Counted from the first letter of the stretch, positions 50,801 to 60,755 are shown. The stretch: DNA of 64,000 nt from Phycisphaeraceae bacterium (GCA_021297895.1 JAJTHN010000030.1:1-64000), one strand, 5' to 3'. Program-made: numbers and translations. Notes: generated from the letters alone by a model not told the origin.

Positions 50801-51952
50801 ATGTCGAACGGGATCGACCTTGCCCAGTTGCTCGCACGCTCGTCGGATGTTGTCCGGCGGGTGCTCGACGACGCTCCGCGGCGTCGCCTGCAGGTCCTCC
50901 TGACGCTGATCGAGCCGGGCACGACAACCCTCGCGCAGCCCGCGGCGTTCCGCGCCGACGACGAGTACTTCTATCCCGCCAGCACAATCAAAACCGCCGC
51001 GGCTTATGCGGCGCTGCTTCGGCTGGACGAACTCTCTCGCGCCGGACACCCGGACCTTTCTCCCCAAACGCCGATGGTGTTCCAACCGTTCCCTGCCGAC
51101 CGGTCGGTGCAGGATCGCGATGACAGCAACATCCGCGGCGGGAGCATCACGATCGCGCACGACTGCCGCAAGATCGCGATGGTCAGCGACAACCTGGCCC
51201 ACAACAGGCTGTACGAGTTCGTGGGGCATCGCGAGATCAACGAGATCACCGCCCGGCTTGTGCGAAGCGAGCCCGGGCGAGAGGTGGTCATCAACCATCG
51301 CCTGGCCGAACCGAAGATCCCGCTGGGCTCCAACCGCACGACGCCGCGGGTCGAGGTCAGGTGCGAGGTTCCGGTTCAGATCCCGCAGCGCACCAGCGAC
51401 CTTCTGCTGGATAGCGAGCACGTTCCGGGTGTGCGTGTCGGGCGCGAACATGTCGACCCGTTGACCGATGAGCGCCGCGCCGGTCCGATGGACTTCTCGC
51501 GGCGAAACCGCATGAGCCTGCGCTCGCTTCACACGCTGCTGCTGACGCTCACGCGGCCGGATCTGCTCCCGCCGCCAACAACGCTGACGCTCAGGCCCGC
51601 ATGGCGCGACATGCTGCTGGAGGCGATGACGATCCCGCCCCGCCTCAGCGACAATCCGCGCTACGAAGCCCGCGAGTACCCCGATCACTTCGCCAAGTAC
51701 CTGCTCCCGGGCCTTTGCCGGCGCTGCGCCGCGGCCGACATCATCGTGACCAACAAGGTCGGCCGGGCCTACGGCTTCTCCATCGAGAACGCCATGATCA
51801 CGCACCGACCCAGCGGCCGATCGATCGCGATCACCGCGACGATTTACGCCAACGCGCGTGAGGTGATCAACGACGGCGGATACGAGGACGAGTCGCTCAG
51901 CGACCCGTTCATGGCCGACCTTGGTGAAGCGATTGCTCGCGAGTTCTTCTGA
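50801..51952 (+). CDS. Beta-lactamase-like serine hydrolase
   Basis: 383 residues; the frame continues upstream but ATG at 50801 is preferred because the upstream extension is Arg/Pro-rich. The three penicillin-recognising motifs are present: SxxK as Ser61-Lys64 (YPASTIKTAA), SDN (129-131, MVSDNLAHN) and KVG (TNKVGRAYG). No signal peptide is visible, so the enzyme may be cytosolic. The family covers class-A-type beta-lactamases, D,D-peptidases and esterases; assignment beyond the family is not possible. Confidence 0.85.
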   Translation: MSNGIDLAQLLARSSDVVRRVLDDAPRRRLQVLLTLIEPGTTTLAQPAAFRADDEYFYPASTIKTAAAYAALLRLDELSRAGHPDLSPQTPMVFQPFPADRSVQDRDDSNIRGGSITIAHDCRKIAMVSDNLAHNRLYEFVGHREINEITARLVRSEPGREVVINHRLAEPKIPLGSNRTTPRVEVRCEVPVQIPQRTSDLLLDSEHVPGVRVGREHVDPLTDERRAGPMDFSRRNRMSLRSLHTLLLTLTRPDLLPPPTTLTLRPAWRDMLLEAMTIPPRLSDNPRYEAREYPDHFAKYLLPGLCRRCAAADIIVTNKVGRAYGFSIENAMITHRPSGRSIAITATIYANAREVINDGGYEDESLSDPFMADLGEAIAREFF

Positions 51953-51964
51953 CGTCGGCCCGCG

Positions 51965-53479
51965 TCAGACCTTGATGAAGATCCGCCGACGCCACAACTC
52001 ATAGCAGAAGACCCAGTAAATCATGAGGTACGTGCCGGTGGCCAGCCACGGCCCAAGGCCACGGCCGACTTCCGCGGCCGCGCGGTCGGTCAACGCGATC
52101 GACAGCACCTCCTGAGCAAACGCGGCCCAGTGCACCTGTAGCGCCGGGAATGCGAACTGCGAACCGAAACTCCCCGGCCCCATCACGCGGAAGTGCATCC
52201 AGAACAGCGTCCAAGTCAGTTCCGCGAGGAAGTACACCGCGATGGCGTTGGAGCCGTAAATCACCCAGAATGACGCCTTCGCCGGGCGATCGCGAAGCAG
52301 AAGCAGATCAACAACCGCCCAGGCGACAAAGACCGCGAACATCATCCCCAGAGCGATCGCGCACGAGGTCAACTGCGATCGCCCCAGATCGGTCGAGGGG
52401 TCGATGAGCCACGCGCAGACACCAAAGCTCGCGGCCATCAAGCCTGCCCCGATCAGCGAGAACATCCATCTCGGCAGCGTCCACGCGTCGAGAATCGCCA
52501 CGAGTGCTCCGAGCGCGACCATTCCGCTGGCAACGCTGAAGAGCACGTAGGTGGGGGTGAAGAAGTCCTTGCTGAAGGGCATCGCTCCGAGCGCGGGGTG
52601 CGCCCACGCGGCCGCCAGAGCACACAGCACGCCGCCCAGCCCTATGAGCACGCCGGCCTTTGCCTTTATCGACGCATCGTGATTGCGCAGGTACTCACCG
52701 GTCAGGACGCCGCCGATCACCGCCGCACACGCGGGCAGGCCTTGCGTGATGGCGGTGCCCAGCCATCCCGCGAATACCCCGAGGATCCGGGCGACCTCCG
52801 GCCACTCCTTGGCGTCCACGAGCGTCCGCATCCAGTCGCCGACGGGGCCGAGCGAACGGATCGAGTGTTCGATGTCGACCCGATCCTTCATCCAGGCGGC
52901 GCGATCCAGCCCGACTGTCTGCGTCAGATCCGGCAACGCGTACCACTTGCCCCAGAGAATCGCCGCGAACAGGACGATCTGCGTCCATCGCGGCAGGTGA
53001 TACACGATCACGCCCACGAAGTACCCCAGCGCGATCAGCGGCAGGATGTCCCAGTGCAGGAATGTCGTCCACGTGATCGGCGTCCCGGTCTCGCCCTTTG
53101 CGCTCTTGGCGATCCAGATCGCGATGCCCAGCATGTAGATGACCAGTGCTCGCCGGAATGCCGAGACAAATCGCCGCGGCACGGTCTGCTCGCGACCGCG
53201 TCCGCCGCTCATGGAGAACGGAATCGCGCAGCCGACGATGAACAGGAACCACGGAAAAACGACATCCGCGAGCCAGTAGCCGTGCTCGCCGTTGTTCCAC
53301 CCCGCGTGCCCGAACCACTCGGGGAACGCGGCCCTGCTCGCCGACAGATTCACGAAGAACATCAGCGCGATGTCCATGCCTCGAAACGCGTCGAGCGCGA
53401 GAAGTCGGGGGCCGGACGCCTTGGCCGGTGGGGGGGTGGCGGTGCGTGGTGCAGCGGCGCCGATCGGTGCGGTGCTCAT
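51965..53479 (-). CDS. HGSNAT-like membrane acyltransferase
   Basis: 504 residues with about ten transmembrane segments; start ATG at 53479 has GGAAGG upstream. The family hallmark is LLALDAFRGMDIALMFFVNL followed by a His/Trp-rich loop (EWFGHAGWNNGEHGYWLADV) and FPWFLFIVGCAIPFS. In animals such proteins transfer acetyl from acetyl-CoA to terminal glucosamine of heparan sulfate. Bacterial members may act on amino sugars of the envelope. Other family motifs include YGSNAIAVYFLAEL. It is 85 bp downstream of the C39-like gene and converges on the serine-hydrolase gene. Confidence 0.86.
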   Translation of the reverse strand: MSTAPIGAAAPRTATPPPAKASGPRLLALDAFRGMDIALMFFVNLSASRAAFPEWFGHAGWNNGEHGYWLADVVFPWFLFIVGCAIPFSMSGGRGREQTVPRRFVSAFRRALVIYMLGIAIWIAKSAKGETGTPITWTTFLHWDILPLIALGYFVGVIVYHLPRWTQIVLFAAILWGKWYALPDLTQTVGLDRAAWMKDRVDIEHSIRSLGPVGDWMRTLVDAKEWPEVARILGVFAGWLGTAITQGLPACAAVIGGVLTGEYLRNHDASIKAKAGVLIGLGGVLCALAAAWAHPALGAMPFSKDFFTPTYVLFSVASGMVALGALVAILDAWTLPRWMFSLIGAGLMAASFGVCAWLIDPSTDLGRSQLTSCAIALGMMFAVFVAWAVVDLLLLRDRPAKASFWVIYGSNAIAVYFLAELTWTLFWMHFRVMGPGSFGSQFAFPALQVHWAAFAQEVLSIALTDRAAAEVGRGLGPWLATGTYLMIYWVFCYELWRRRIFIKV

Positions 53480-53564
53480 TGTCGGTTCCTTCCGTTCCCC
53501 GGCCATCCCTGATCGACTCATCGCTCCGACGTCTCTGTCCGGCATGGGTGCCGGGCAACGATCA

Positions 53565-54860
53565 TCACGGCGCGGTGCGGGCAGGGGTTTCGAGGATGTA
53601 CGCCGTGCCATCGACACGATCGAGCCACACGCGGGTCATGTCGTCCCGGCGGTAGACCAGTTGTCCCTCGCGTGCGGTCGCGACCGCCGGGTCGGCGACC
53701 ATCACATCGCCATCGGCGGTCAGGCCTTCGAGAACAATCAGGTGACCGGCGGTCTTCTCGTACGGGGCGTTTCGCAGTTCGCCGGGGCGCACCTGGATGC
53801 TCGCGATGATCGGCTGCCCTGCGCGAAGCGTGCGTTCGACCTGCGACCAGTCGCTGAAGCGCGTCAGGTATCCCGGCAAGCCCATGGTGAACGCGGCCTG
53901 CACGTTGCGGGGCCAGTTGCCGTAGATGTCGTTGTCCGCGTCGTACGCTCGCTCGGCGACCTGTGCGACGACCGCCGCGTTGCCCGCGTGAGCGAGCACC
54001 ATGCTCACGCTCGTCGGTGAGCAGAGCCGGCCCGAGATTTTCTCGTCCGGCGTCTTCTGCGATCGGAACGGCACGCCGATGCGGAACTCGCCCTCGAACA
54101 TCGCCGGGAGGTTCTCACGAGTTCCTTCGGTTGTCGCCGGTGCCCCGGCGATGAACACCGGGGACTCGCCCGTCACATCACTGAACAGCACGCTGAGGCG
54201 GTGCACACGCACGCTCTGGCCGCGAGTACCCGCGGCGACAATGCGAAGCCGCACGCGATCGAATCGCTGCTCGCTGACGAAGTAGTCCACATCGATCTTG
54301 CCCGAAAGGCGAGCGTTGGCGGAGCCGGCGGACGACCCCGCCGCGTCGGCCCGCATCGCGATCGACCTGTCGAATGTGGTCGTCGGATTCTCCGGCGGCG
54401 CACCCGCGCCCCACCGCCCGACGTACAGCCACGGCGACGTGAAGTTCGTCTCGCTGTCGCCGACCTGCACCTCGACCCGTGTGCCCGCGCCGTCGCTCAC
54501 ATCCAAGTTCCACGAGATCAGCAACTCGTTGAACCGCAGCGGCGCCACGAGCGTCGGCGTCGTCAGCATCGATACACCGGCTTCATCGCTCCCCGCGGGC
54601 TCGAGCACCGCCCAGCCGGACCCGGTGCTCGCGCTCGGTGTCAGCACGCTGCGACGGAGCTCCAGCCCATCGCCGAGTCGCGCCTCGGGCTGCGTATCCA
54701 TGACCAGCAGCCGATGAGTCCGCGGCACAAAGACCAACGGCTCGGGCTCGGGTGCGGGCGTCGTTGAACAGCCGACGATCGCGAGGCTCGCGACAGCCAG
54801 CGATGAACACACGATCGCAGAAACGAACTCATGGCCGGGGCGAGCGCCGCGTTGCATCAT
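53565..54860 (-). CDS. C39-like cysteine peptidase lipoprotein
   Basis: 431 residues. Lipobox IVGC (Cys31). Residues 45-270 are beta-rich and not recognised. From about 277 the C39-type fold follows: VPFRSQKTPDEKISGRLCSP (catalytic Cys), AGHLIVLEGLTADGDVMVAD (His and Asp). Proteins of this type process or degrade peptides outside the cytoplasm. It belongs to the minus-strand envelope group between the membrane acyltransferase and the GHL10 gene. Confidence 0.82.
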   Translation of the reverse strand: MMQRGARPGHEFVSAIVCSSLAVASLAIVGCSTTPAPEPEPLVFVPRTHRLLVMDTQPEARLGDGLELRRSVLTPSASTGSGWAVLEPAGSDEAGVSMLTTPTLVAPLRFNELLISWNLDVSDGAGTRVEVQVGDSETNFTSPWLYVGRWGAGAPPENPTTTFDRSIAMRADAAGSSAGSANARLSGKIDVDYFVSEQRFDRVRLRIVAAGTRGQSVRVHRLSVLFSDVTGESPVFIAGAPATTEGTRENLPAMFEGEFRIGVPFRSQKTPDEKISGRLCSPTSVSMVLAHAGNAAVVAQVAERAYDADNDIYGNWPRNVQAAFTMGLPGYLTRFSDWSQVERTLRAGQPIIASIQVRPGELRNAPYEKTAGHLIVLEGLTADGDVMVADPAVATAREGQLVYRRDDMTRVWLDRVDGTAYILETPARTAP

Positions 54861-54959
54861 GCCCGCAGTCTACCCGATCGCGTCCACGCGCGCAATGCCA
54901 CGGGGCACCATTCCGCCATCTCGCCCCAGCCTTCGCCAGATGCGGCCAGCGGGCGGTGT

Positions 54960-56558
54960 TCAGCGCTTCAGGACCGTCGCAGGACCGGCCCGGCCGACCC
55001 GGTCAAGGCCGATGATCGCAACCGCGTCGGGCGCGCCGGGGCCCGCGGGCAGGTCCACCGACATCACGTCCCGGGGCAGCGGCGTCATCCGCCAGCGGCC
55101 GCCCGAACGCTGCCACAGCACCCGGGTGTGCGTCGTGCCCGCGGCATCGGGCGTGATCGTCAGTCGCCGACCGCTCACGCTGATCGCCGGTGCCTGCGGC
55201 AGCGCAGCACCGCGAGCGAGCCACGGCGAAGCCGGTACAACGGCGAAGTCCTTGTACACGCCGCCGGTCAGGGCGGGCACGATGCCGCGATGGTTGTTCA
55301 TCAGCGGGGTCATCGAGAAGTGAACATTGCCACCGGCGCCGCCCGGGCCGAGCGCTCGCGCGCGGGTTTCTTCGATCTGCGAGACGATCTCCGCGGGCTC
55401 CCAAGAGTCGCGTCCGCGGCGGTCCTTGGCCGCGGCCTGCTCCGGCGTTTCCGCTGACAGAACTCGGCTGGTGTTGTTCCCGGGCCACATGTGCCGTCGC
55501 TGGTCGTTGTTGGCGATCCACCAGTCCAGCAGGCGTGTGTACGACTGCTGCCGAGCGTCAAGCGCCCAGTACAACTGAGGCGTGAAGTAGTCGCACCAAC
55601 CCTCGCGCAGCCAGAGCCGCGCGTCCGCCGAGAGCCCCTCGTACGCGTCGAAGCCCGCGATGCCGGGCGGGTGGCCGGGGCGCCAGATTCCAAAGGGGCT
55701 GATGCCGACCTTCACGTGCGGCTTGGTCTTCTTGATCTCCTCGTACAGCCGCCGCACAAAGTTGTCGATGTTCGCCCGACGCCAGTCGGCCTTGCTCCGC
55801 GTTTCGCCCGCGGCTCGCGCGCGTGCGAACGGCGCGTCATCGGGGAACGGCACGTTGTCCTTCGGATACGGATAGAAGTAGTCGTCGTAGTGAACGCCGT
55901 CGAGGTCGTAGCGGTTGACCAGATCCATGATCACGCGCAGCGAGTGCTCCTGAGCCTCCGGCTCGCCCGGATCCAGCCAGAGAAGGTTGTCGTACTTCCG
56001 CACCAGGTCCGGCCGCGCGATGTTGATGTGATTCGCCGCATCGGGCCCCTCGGCCCGGAAGTGCCGCGACCGGAAGGGGTTGACCCATGCGTGCAGTTCC
56101 AGACCGCGAGCGTGGGCCTCTTCGATCCACATCGCCAGCGGGTCATACTCCGGCGACGGCGGTTTGCCCGACTGGCCCGTGAGGAACTCGGACCATGGCT
56201 CGAGCGACGACGGATAGATCGCGTCGCATGACGGGCGAACCTGGAGCAGGATCGCGTTGAGCTTCAGTTCCACCGCGCGGTCGAGGATCCGGCGCATCTC
56301 CGCCTGCTGCTGATCGCTGGGCAGGCCCTTCTTCGATGGCCAGTCGATGTTCGCGACCGTCGCGACCCACACGCCGCGAAACTCGCGTGGGATCGCCGGC
56401 GGGTTGTCCTTTGGATCGGTCGTGGCCATCCATGCTGACAACGCCGCGTTCGGTGCTGCGCCCGCGGGCGTTTGCGCGGACGCGACGCGCGGCAGCAGCA
56501 TCGAGAGAATCAGCGTGAGAACGAGAGAGAGTCCAGGGTGCCACGTCCGTGTGTTCAT
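54960..56558 (-). CDS. Secreted GHL10-type glycoside hydrolase-like protein
   Basis: 532 residues. The start at 56558 follows GGAG and leaves a signal peptide (LSLVLTLILSMLLPRVASAQ). The domain begins PREFRGVWVATVANIDWPSK and continues LNAILLQVRPSCDAIYPSS, GLELHAWVNPFRSRHF, YDLDGVHYDDYFYP (acidic residues at the barrel centre) and KVGISPFGIWRPG. This is the pattern of the YngK/DUF187 family (GHL10), which has been linked to cell-wall or glycan cleavage. A beta-type C-terminal domain follows after residue 440. It lies 52 bp downstream of the DUF368 gene. Confidence 0.88.
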   Translation of the reverse strand: MNTRTWHPGLSLVLTLILSMLLPRVASAQTPAGAAPNAALSAWMATTDPKDNPPAIPREFRGVWVATVANIDWPSKKGLPSDQQQAEMRRILDRAVELKLNAILLQVRPSCDAIYPSSLEPWSEFLTGQSGKPPSPEYDPLAMWIEEAHARGLELHAWVNPFRSRHFRAEGPDAANHINIARPDLVRKYDNLLWLDPGEPEAQEHSLRVIMDLVNRYDLDGVHYDDYFYPYPKDNVPFPDDAPFARARAAGETRSKADWRRANIDNFVRRLYEEIKKTKPHVKVGISPFGIWRPGHPPGIAGFDAYEGLSADARLWLREGWCDYFTPQLYWALDARQQSYTRLLDWWIANNDQRRHMWPGNNTSRVLSAETPEQAAAKDRRGRDSWEPAEIVSQIEETRARALGPGGAGGNVHFSMTPLMNNHRGIVPALTGGVYKDFAVVPASPWLARGAALPQAPAISVSGRRLTITPDAAGTTHTRVLWQRSGGRWRMTPLPRDVMSVDLPAGPGAPDAVAIIGLDRVGRAGPATVLKR

Positions 56559-56610
56559 TGGGGTCTCCATTCCTGGCCAGTCGGACAATCCTCGCGTCGG
56601 TCCGCGAGCG

Positions 56611-57651
56611 CTACTGAACCTGCCGCTCTTCCGGGTCGAGCCTGGCCAGCAGTCGCGCGGCGACAAGTCCGGCGATGATCAGCACAATCGAGATACCGAA
56701 CTGCATCAGCGTCGGCGAGTAAAACTTCAGTTTCCAGTCGTCCTTGTCGATGCTCGCGAGGTTCTCCGCGGTGATGGTCACGCCCTTGATGACATCGCCG
56801 ACCGCGGGCTGGACGTAACTGGCGAACGGGTACAGACCGATGAACGCACCCATGAGCACGCCCAGCAGCAGGCCGAAGGTGGGGGCCGGGTACTTCTTGA
56901 ACAGCCAACGAAGCAGCACGGCCACGCCCGCGATGCCGATCGCCGCGCCCATGCCAAACGGCACAAGCGTCCAGAGCTCGGCGCTGATCGCGGCGAAGTC
57001 CCGAGCAAGGACACCGTCCTTGAAGCGATCGATCGCCCCGAGAACGGGCACGTACTGGCCCAGGAGCATGAGCAGGTAGGAACCGTCGAGGCCGGGGAGG
57101 ATCGTCGCGCTCGCGGCGATCAAACCGCCGAAAAAGAGCATCGCCGGGCTTGTGCCCGCGGTACCGATGATGTCCGGGTTGTACTTGAAGATCGCCGCGA
57201 GCGATGTGAGCACAACACCGACGCCCATGCCGATCCAGAGCCCGCGCGTTGCGCCGCGTTTGCCGCCCGCGAGGTGCCACACCGTCGGGATCACCCCCAG
57301 CCGCATCCCGATGAGCACGCTGTACACCTCAAAGCGGTAGGTGACCAGCAGCCACTTCATGGGACCGGCAAGAAACGCGATGCTCGTCAGCGCACCGAAC
57401 CCGACCACGGCCACGACCAGCCACGCCGACAAAGAGCGCCATCGCAGGCTCGTCAGGTCGGCCAGGCCGTCCAGAAACGCCTTGTACACACCCATCAGCA
57501 GAAGCATCGCCCCGCCGCTGATACCCGGCACGACGTTGGCAATGCCCATGAGCAGCCCGCCAAGGAGCGATCGCCCGGCCAGAGCGATGCGTCCGCCCTC
57601 TGTCCCGGAGGTTTGCAAAGTGGTCGAACTTGACGGAGTAGATTCGGGCAT
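56611..57651 (-). CDS. DUF368 polyprenyl-phosphate transporter
   Basis: 346 residues with eight or more hydrophobic segments. Signature motifs are GLLMGIANVVPGISGGAMLL and FFGGLIAASATILPGLDGSYLLMLLG, the two inverted-repeat halves (VPGISGGT-like and LPGxDGSxxLL). DUF368 proteins are known to recycle undecaprenyl phosphate across the membrane for cell-envelope synthesis. This fits the peptidoglycan-related neighbours on this strand. Confidence 0.92.
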   Translation of the reverse strand: MPESTPSSSTTLQTSGTEGGRIALAGRSLLGGLLMGIANVVPGISGGAMLLLMGVYKAFLDGLADLTSLRWRSLSAWLVVAVVGFGALTSIAFLAGPMKWLLVTYRFEVYSVLIGMRLGVIPTVWHLAGGKRGATRGLWIGMGVGVVLTSLAAIFKYNPDIIGTAGTSPAMLFFGGLIAASATILPGLDGSYLLMLLGQYVPVLGAIDRFKDGVLARDFAAISAELWTLVPFGMGAAIGIAGVAVLLRWLFKKYPAPTFGLLLGVLMGAFIGLYPFASYVQPAVGDVIKGVTITAENLASIDKDDWKLKFYSPTLMQFGISIVLIIAGLVAARLLARLDPEERQVQ

Positions 57652-57884
57652 GCGAAGGTCCAGGCGGCGGAAGGGAAGGGTGACGGATTCGGAGATCGGT
57701 GAAGACGTTCGTGAGCGGAACGCGGTTCGTGCGGAGCGAGCGAAGTCTCCAACGAGGAGGCACTGTATCGAGGAAGTTCGTGCAAGACCCCGAATCGAAC
57801 GCGATGAGCGGTCATGTCGCTGACGCCCTGACCAACCCCGGACACGGTGGCACCCGCGATTCCCCTCGTCGGTACGCTCAGTTC

Positions 57885-59375
57885 GTGAACACCACCCACA
57901 AGAGCACCCGACATGACCGTCGCGAGCACCAAGCCCGTCGATTTTCTCGAACTCTGGCGGTTTTCGCCACGCTCACGCTGAGCACATTCGCGGCCGCGCC
58001 CGGGTGCGTCACGGAGACCAAGCCCCTGCGTCCGGGCGTGATCCGCCCCGGATCCGCCGGCGGCCCCACCCTGCCCGAGGGGCCGATCGCCCGCCCCGCC
58101 GATGCCGCGGGCGGCGCCGTCGCATCGGGACGGATCGTCTCGGGTGTGGCGACGATCGGCAGTCTGGACTACAACGGGCTGACACTGCCGATCTTCAGCC
58201 CATCCGGAGCGTTTGTCGCGGTGCATCAGGGCCCGCCGCCGACATGGGAGGCGTTGACCGCGCAGGGGCGAGCCGCGCCCGGCACGGGACGAATCATGCG
58301 GCTGAGCATCCGCGAGCGATCCCTCGAGGCGATCACGTCGGGGGCGGACGGGCGCAGGACATTCGACGGCTTGATCCCTGCCGTCGGTGCTGACGAGATC
58401 GCCGGCGCGGTGCTCGGGCGATCGGCGGATGAGCAAGGGTTCCTCGTCGAGCAGCCGATGCCCGACGGCTCGCGACGCATCGGCAAGGTCGACTGGCTCA
58501 CCGGGCGGGTTGATTGGATCGTGCAGGACGGGCGCGTCAATGCGCACGCCGTGCTGCTCCGTGATGGGAGCCTGATTTTCGCCTCGCGCACTGTGGATTC
58601 TGAGCGTTTTGCGCTCAAGCTGCTCCCCGCTGGCGCGAACGCGGCGAGCGTGCTGGCCGATGCCGATGACGATGCGGCGCTCGCCCCGTCTGCCGGCAGG
58701 CGTCACGCTTCGCTCGAGTTTCCGATGCTCTCGCCGGATCAGACCACGATGATCGTTCAGCAGGTTCTCGATGCGCCGCCTGCTCGCGGCGTGCGATGGC
58801 GTTCGTGGGTCCGCCCGAGCACGGATCAGCCGTGGACGCCCGGAGTCGCGATCGGTGTTTCTGGCGTGTTCCCGCCATCGACGACGTTCTTGGCCTCTTC
58901 GCCGATCGATGCCGCGCCGAGCGCGCCGGGGGTGCGTGCGGACGTTTCGCGTCATGTCGCGATCATCGACCCGCGGTCGAAATCGATCGCGTTGCTCGAT
59001 GGTCGGTCGCCATCGGCGCGAGCGATCCGTCAGGGCACGCTCATCGCGTCGATCGCTGGTGCGGGCCGCGTCGATGCCCCGTCATCCGCTGCGGCGAGCC
59101 AGGAGGCGAGCGCAGGACTGCTGATTGCAGACGGCCAGTCTGTTTCCTGGCAGCCTTGGGCGAAGATGCAGCGGAGTCCGGATGAGTCTTCGAAGCCGAC
59201 GGCAGGTTCTGAGCAGTTTGCCGGACTTGGCGCGGGGGCAACCGGGCTTTTATCGAGCCCCGGCGTCGTCCGAGTACTGGCCGGAGAGCCGGGCTCGGCC
59301 CTGGTGCTCGTACCCGAGCGGGGCGGGAGTACCAAACTTGTACTCCTTCGCCTGAGGGTGATGGATCCAAAATAG
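57885..59375 (+). CDS. Hypothetical lipoprotein, possibly beta-propeller
   Basis: 496 residues if the GTG at 57885 is used. The region upstream to 57699 is open but its composition is poor. A signal segment ends in APGC, a lipobox. The body contains repeated LD/GR-type blades (GRIMRLSIRERSLEAITSGA, GKVDWLTGRVDWIVQDGRVN, IIDPRSKSIALLDGRS) resembling WD40/TolB-like propellers. No catalytic motif was seen. It is divergent from the DUF368 gene. Confidence 0.7.
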   Translation: MNTTHKSTRHDRREHQARRFSRTLAVFATLTLSTFAAAPGCVTETKPLRPGVIRPGSAGGPTLPEGPIARPADAAGGAVASGRIVSGVATIGSLDYNGLTLPIFSPSGAFVAVHQGPPPTWEALTAQGRAAPGTGRIMRLSIRERSLEAITSGADGRRTFDGLIPAVGADEIAGAVLGRSADEQGFLVEQPMPDGSRRIGKVDWLTGRVDWIVQDGRVNAHAVLLRDGSLIFASRTVDSERFALKLLPAGANAASVLADADDDAALAPSAGRRHASLEFPMLSPDQTTMIVQQVLDAPPARGVRWRSWVRPSTDQPWTPGVAIGVSGVFPPSTTFLASSPIDAAPSAPGVRADVSRHVAIIDPRSKSIALLDGRSPSARAIRQGTLIASIAGAGRVDAPSSAAASQEASAGLLIADGQSVSWQPWAKMQRSPDESSKPTAGSEQFAGLGAGATGLLSSPGVVRVLAGEPGSALVLVPERGGSTKLVLLRLRVMDPK

Positions 59376-59509
59376 GACAAGCCCGTAGATTTGTCTCAAG
59401 TGTCTGTGGGACAATGGTTTGGACTGAGTCTCGCGGTGCTGTGACGGCTACGACTTGTGCCTTAACAGCTCCTTTATGGCGGAGCAGGCGGCTTTTTTTG
59501 TCACATTTG

Positions 59510-59537
59510 TTGACAGACTCACGGCGTGGTTTATGCT
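59510..59537 (+). promoter_or_regulatory. Strong sigma-70-type promoter for the first CTERM gene
   Basis: TTGACA (59510-59515), 16-bp spacer, TATGCT (59532-59537). The -35 is perfect. Transcription would start near 59544, giving a leader of about 60 nt. The rest of 59376-59509 has no gene; a weak gctcc/ggagc stem before a T-run at 59493-59499 may terminate the upstream lipoprotein gene. Confidence 0.7.
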
Positions 59538-59604
59538 CCACCGTCGTGTCGCGAATCTCTCCGCGACTGTCTCACTAAACCTTGGTAGGAAGAAGGAGAA
59601 GCAC

Positions 59605-60489
59605 GTGAAGAAGTCTGTTCTTTTGGGTCTCGTTTCCGTCGCTGGTCTGGCCTCCGCGGCCCTCGCCCAGAGCCCCCAGCTCGAGCTGCGGATTGTCACC
59701 GATGACAACCCCGCCTCGCCGTTCTTCGGCACCGCCGGCGCTGCTCTGCCCGGCGTGGGCACCACGCTCGTTGGTCTGACGCTGCAGGCTCGTATCACCA
59801 CGACCGGCACGTTCGCCAACTTCGGCATCTCGGCCTTCGGCAACTCGTCGTCGGTCGGTGCTTCGTTCATCCGCCACAACGACTCGGTCTCCAACCAGAC
59901 CAGCGCCCTGTGGTCGAACATCTCGAACGTCTGGAGCCGTGGTCTGACCGGCCAGGACGCCGAGACGCGTGGCGTGTTCAGCCCGTACCGCAACACCGTC
60001 ACGGCCGTGCAGAACATCGAGTCGGGCAACGGCACGTTCACGTCGCCGAACACCGCCTCGCCGTTCACGTTCGGCAACATGCCGAACGGCTTCATCCAGA
60101 CCGGCATCGCGGGTGACAGCGGTGCGCAGATCCGTGCGATCGACGCCGCTCTGTCCGCCTCGGCCACGCCCTACACCAACTACGCCACCGGTGCGACCAG
60201 CACGACGGTCGTCGTCTCCCCTTGGGCCAACCTGTACCGCTTCTTCTTCGCTCCGCGTACGAACGTGGGTGACAACGAGCGTCAGGTCACGATCACCGCT
60301 GGCGGTCGTCTCCGCTGGGGCGGCTCGCAGGGTAACGTCGGCGGCCTGAACATCGTCAGCCCGTCCTCGGTTGGCGCCACCCCCGCGTTCTTCACCTCGG
60401 GTTCCGTCACCTTCACGGTTCCGACGCCGGGCGCTGCCGCCCTGCTGGGCCTGGGTGGTCTGGCCGTCGCCCGCCGTCGTCGCGCCTGA
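59605..60489 (+). CDS. Secreted protein with CTERM-like sorting tail (paralogue 1)
   Basis: 294 residues from GTG at 59605, preceded by a strong AGAAGGAG. Signal peptide MKKSVLLGLVSVAGLASAALAQ. The body has SPFFGTAGAALPG, TTTGTFANFGIS and GLTGQDAETRGVFSPYRNTV. The C-terminus is VPTPGAAALLGLGGLAVARR plus further Arg, which has the layout of PEP-CTERM tails: motif, hydrophobic helix, Arg cluster. PTP replaces PEP. An exosortase-type protease would cut it; none is in the window. Function unknown, probably surface or envelope matrix. It is followed by a terminator and by a paralogue. Confidence 0.88.
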   Translation: MKKSVLLGLVSVAGLASAALAQSPQLELRIVTDDNPASPFFGTAGAALPGVGTTLVGLTLQARITTTGTFANFGISAFGNSSSVGASFIRHNDSVSNQTSALWSNISNVWSRGLTGQDAETRGVFSPYRNTVTAVQNIESGNGTFTSPNTASPFTFGNMPNGFIQTGIAGDSGAQIRAIDAALSASATPYTNYATGATSTTVVVSPWANLYRFFFAPRTNVGDNERQVTITAGGRLRWGGSQGNVGGLNIVSPSSVGATPAFFTSGSVTFTVPTPGAAALLGLGGLAVARRRRA

Positions 60490-60534
60490 GCGACCCGGTT
60501 GGCTGCAAAGCCTTGAGATTCAGCGCTTTTCCTT

Positions 60535-60567
60535 CGGGGGCTTCGCACACGCGAGGCCCCCGTTTTT
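60535..60567 (+). terminator. Intrinsic terminator after paralogue 1
   Basis: A 12-bp stem cgggggcttcgc (60535-60546) pairs with gcgaggcccccg (60551-60562) with one G-U pair, 4-nt loop, followed by five T. Confidence 0.92.
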
Positions 60568-60727
60568 CTTTTTGGAACGACGCGGGGTGGCTCAGATGCC
60601 CTTTCGGAGGAGACCAACGCCCGACATACACCCATTCGGGGCCTGCGGAACCATAAGGATTCCCCGGGGGGGTGCTGAGCGACTGAGAACATCGTGTCAA
60701 GGTGCGAGAGTTTTTTGTCCACTTGGC

Positions 60728-60755
60728 TTGCCTTTGAGGCGATTGTCAGTAGTCT
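60728..60755 (+). promoter_or_regulatory. Possible promoter for paralogue 2
   Basis: TTGCCT (60728-60733), 16-bp spacer, TAGTCT (60750-60755). The fit is only moderate. Because a strong terminator separates the paralogues, a promoter somewhere in 60568-60790 is required. Confidence 0.3.
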
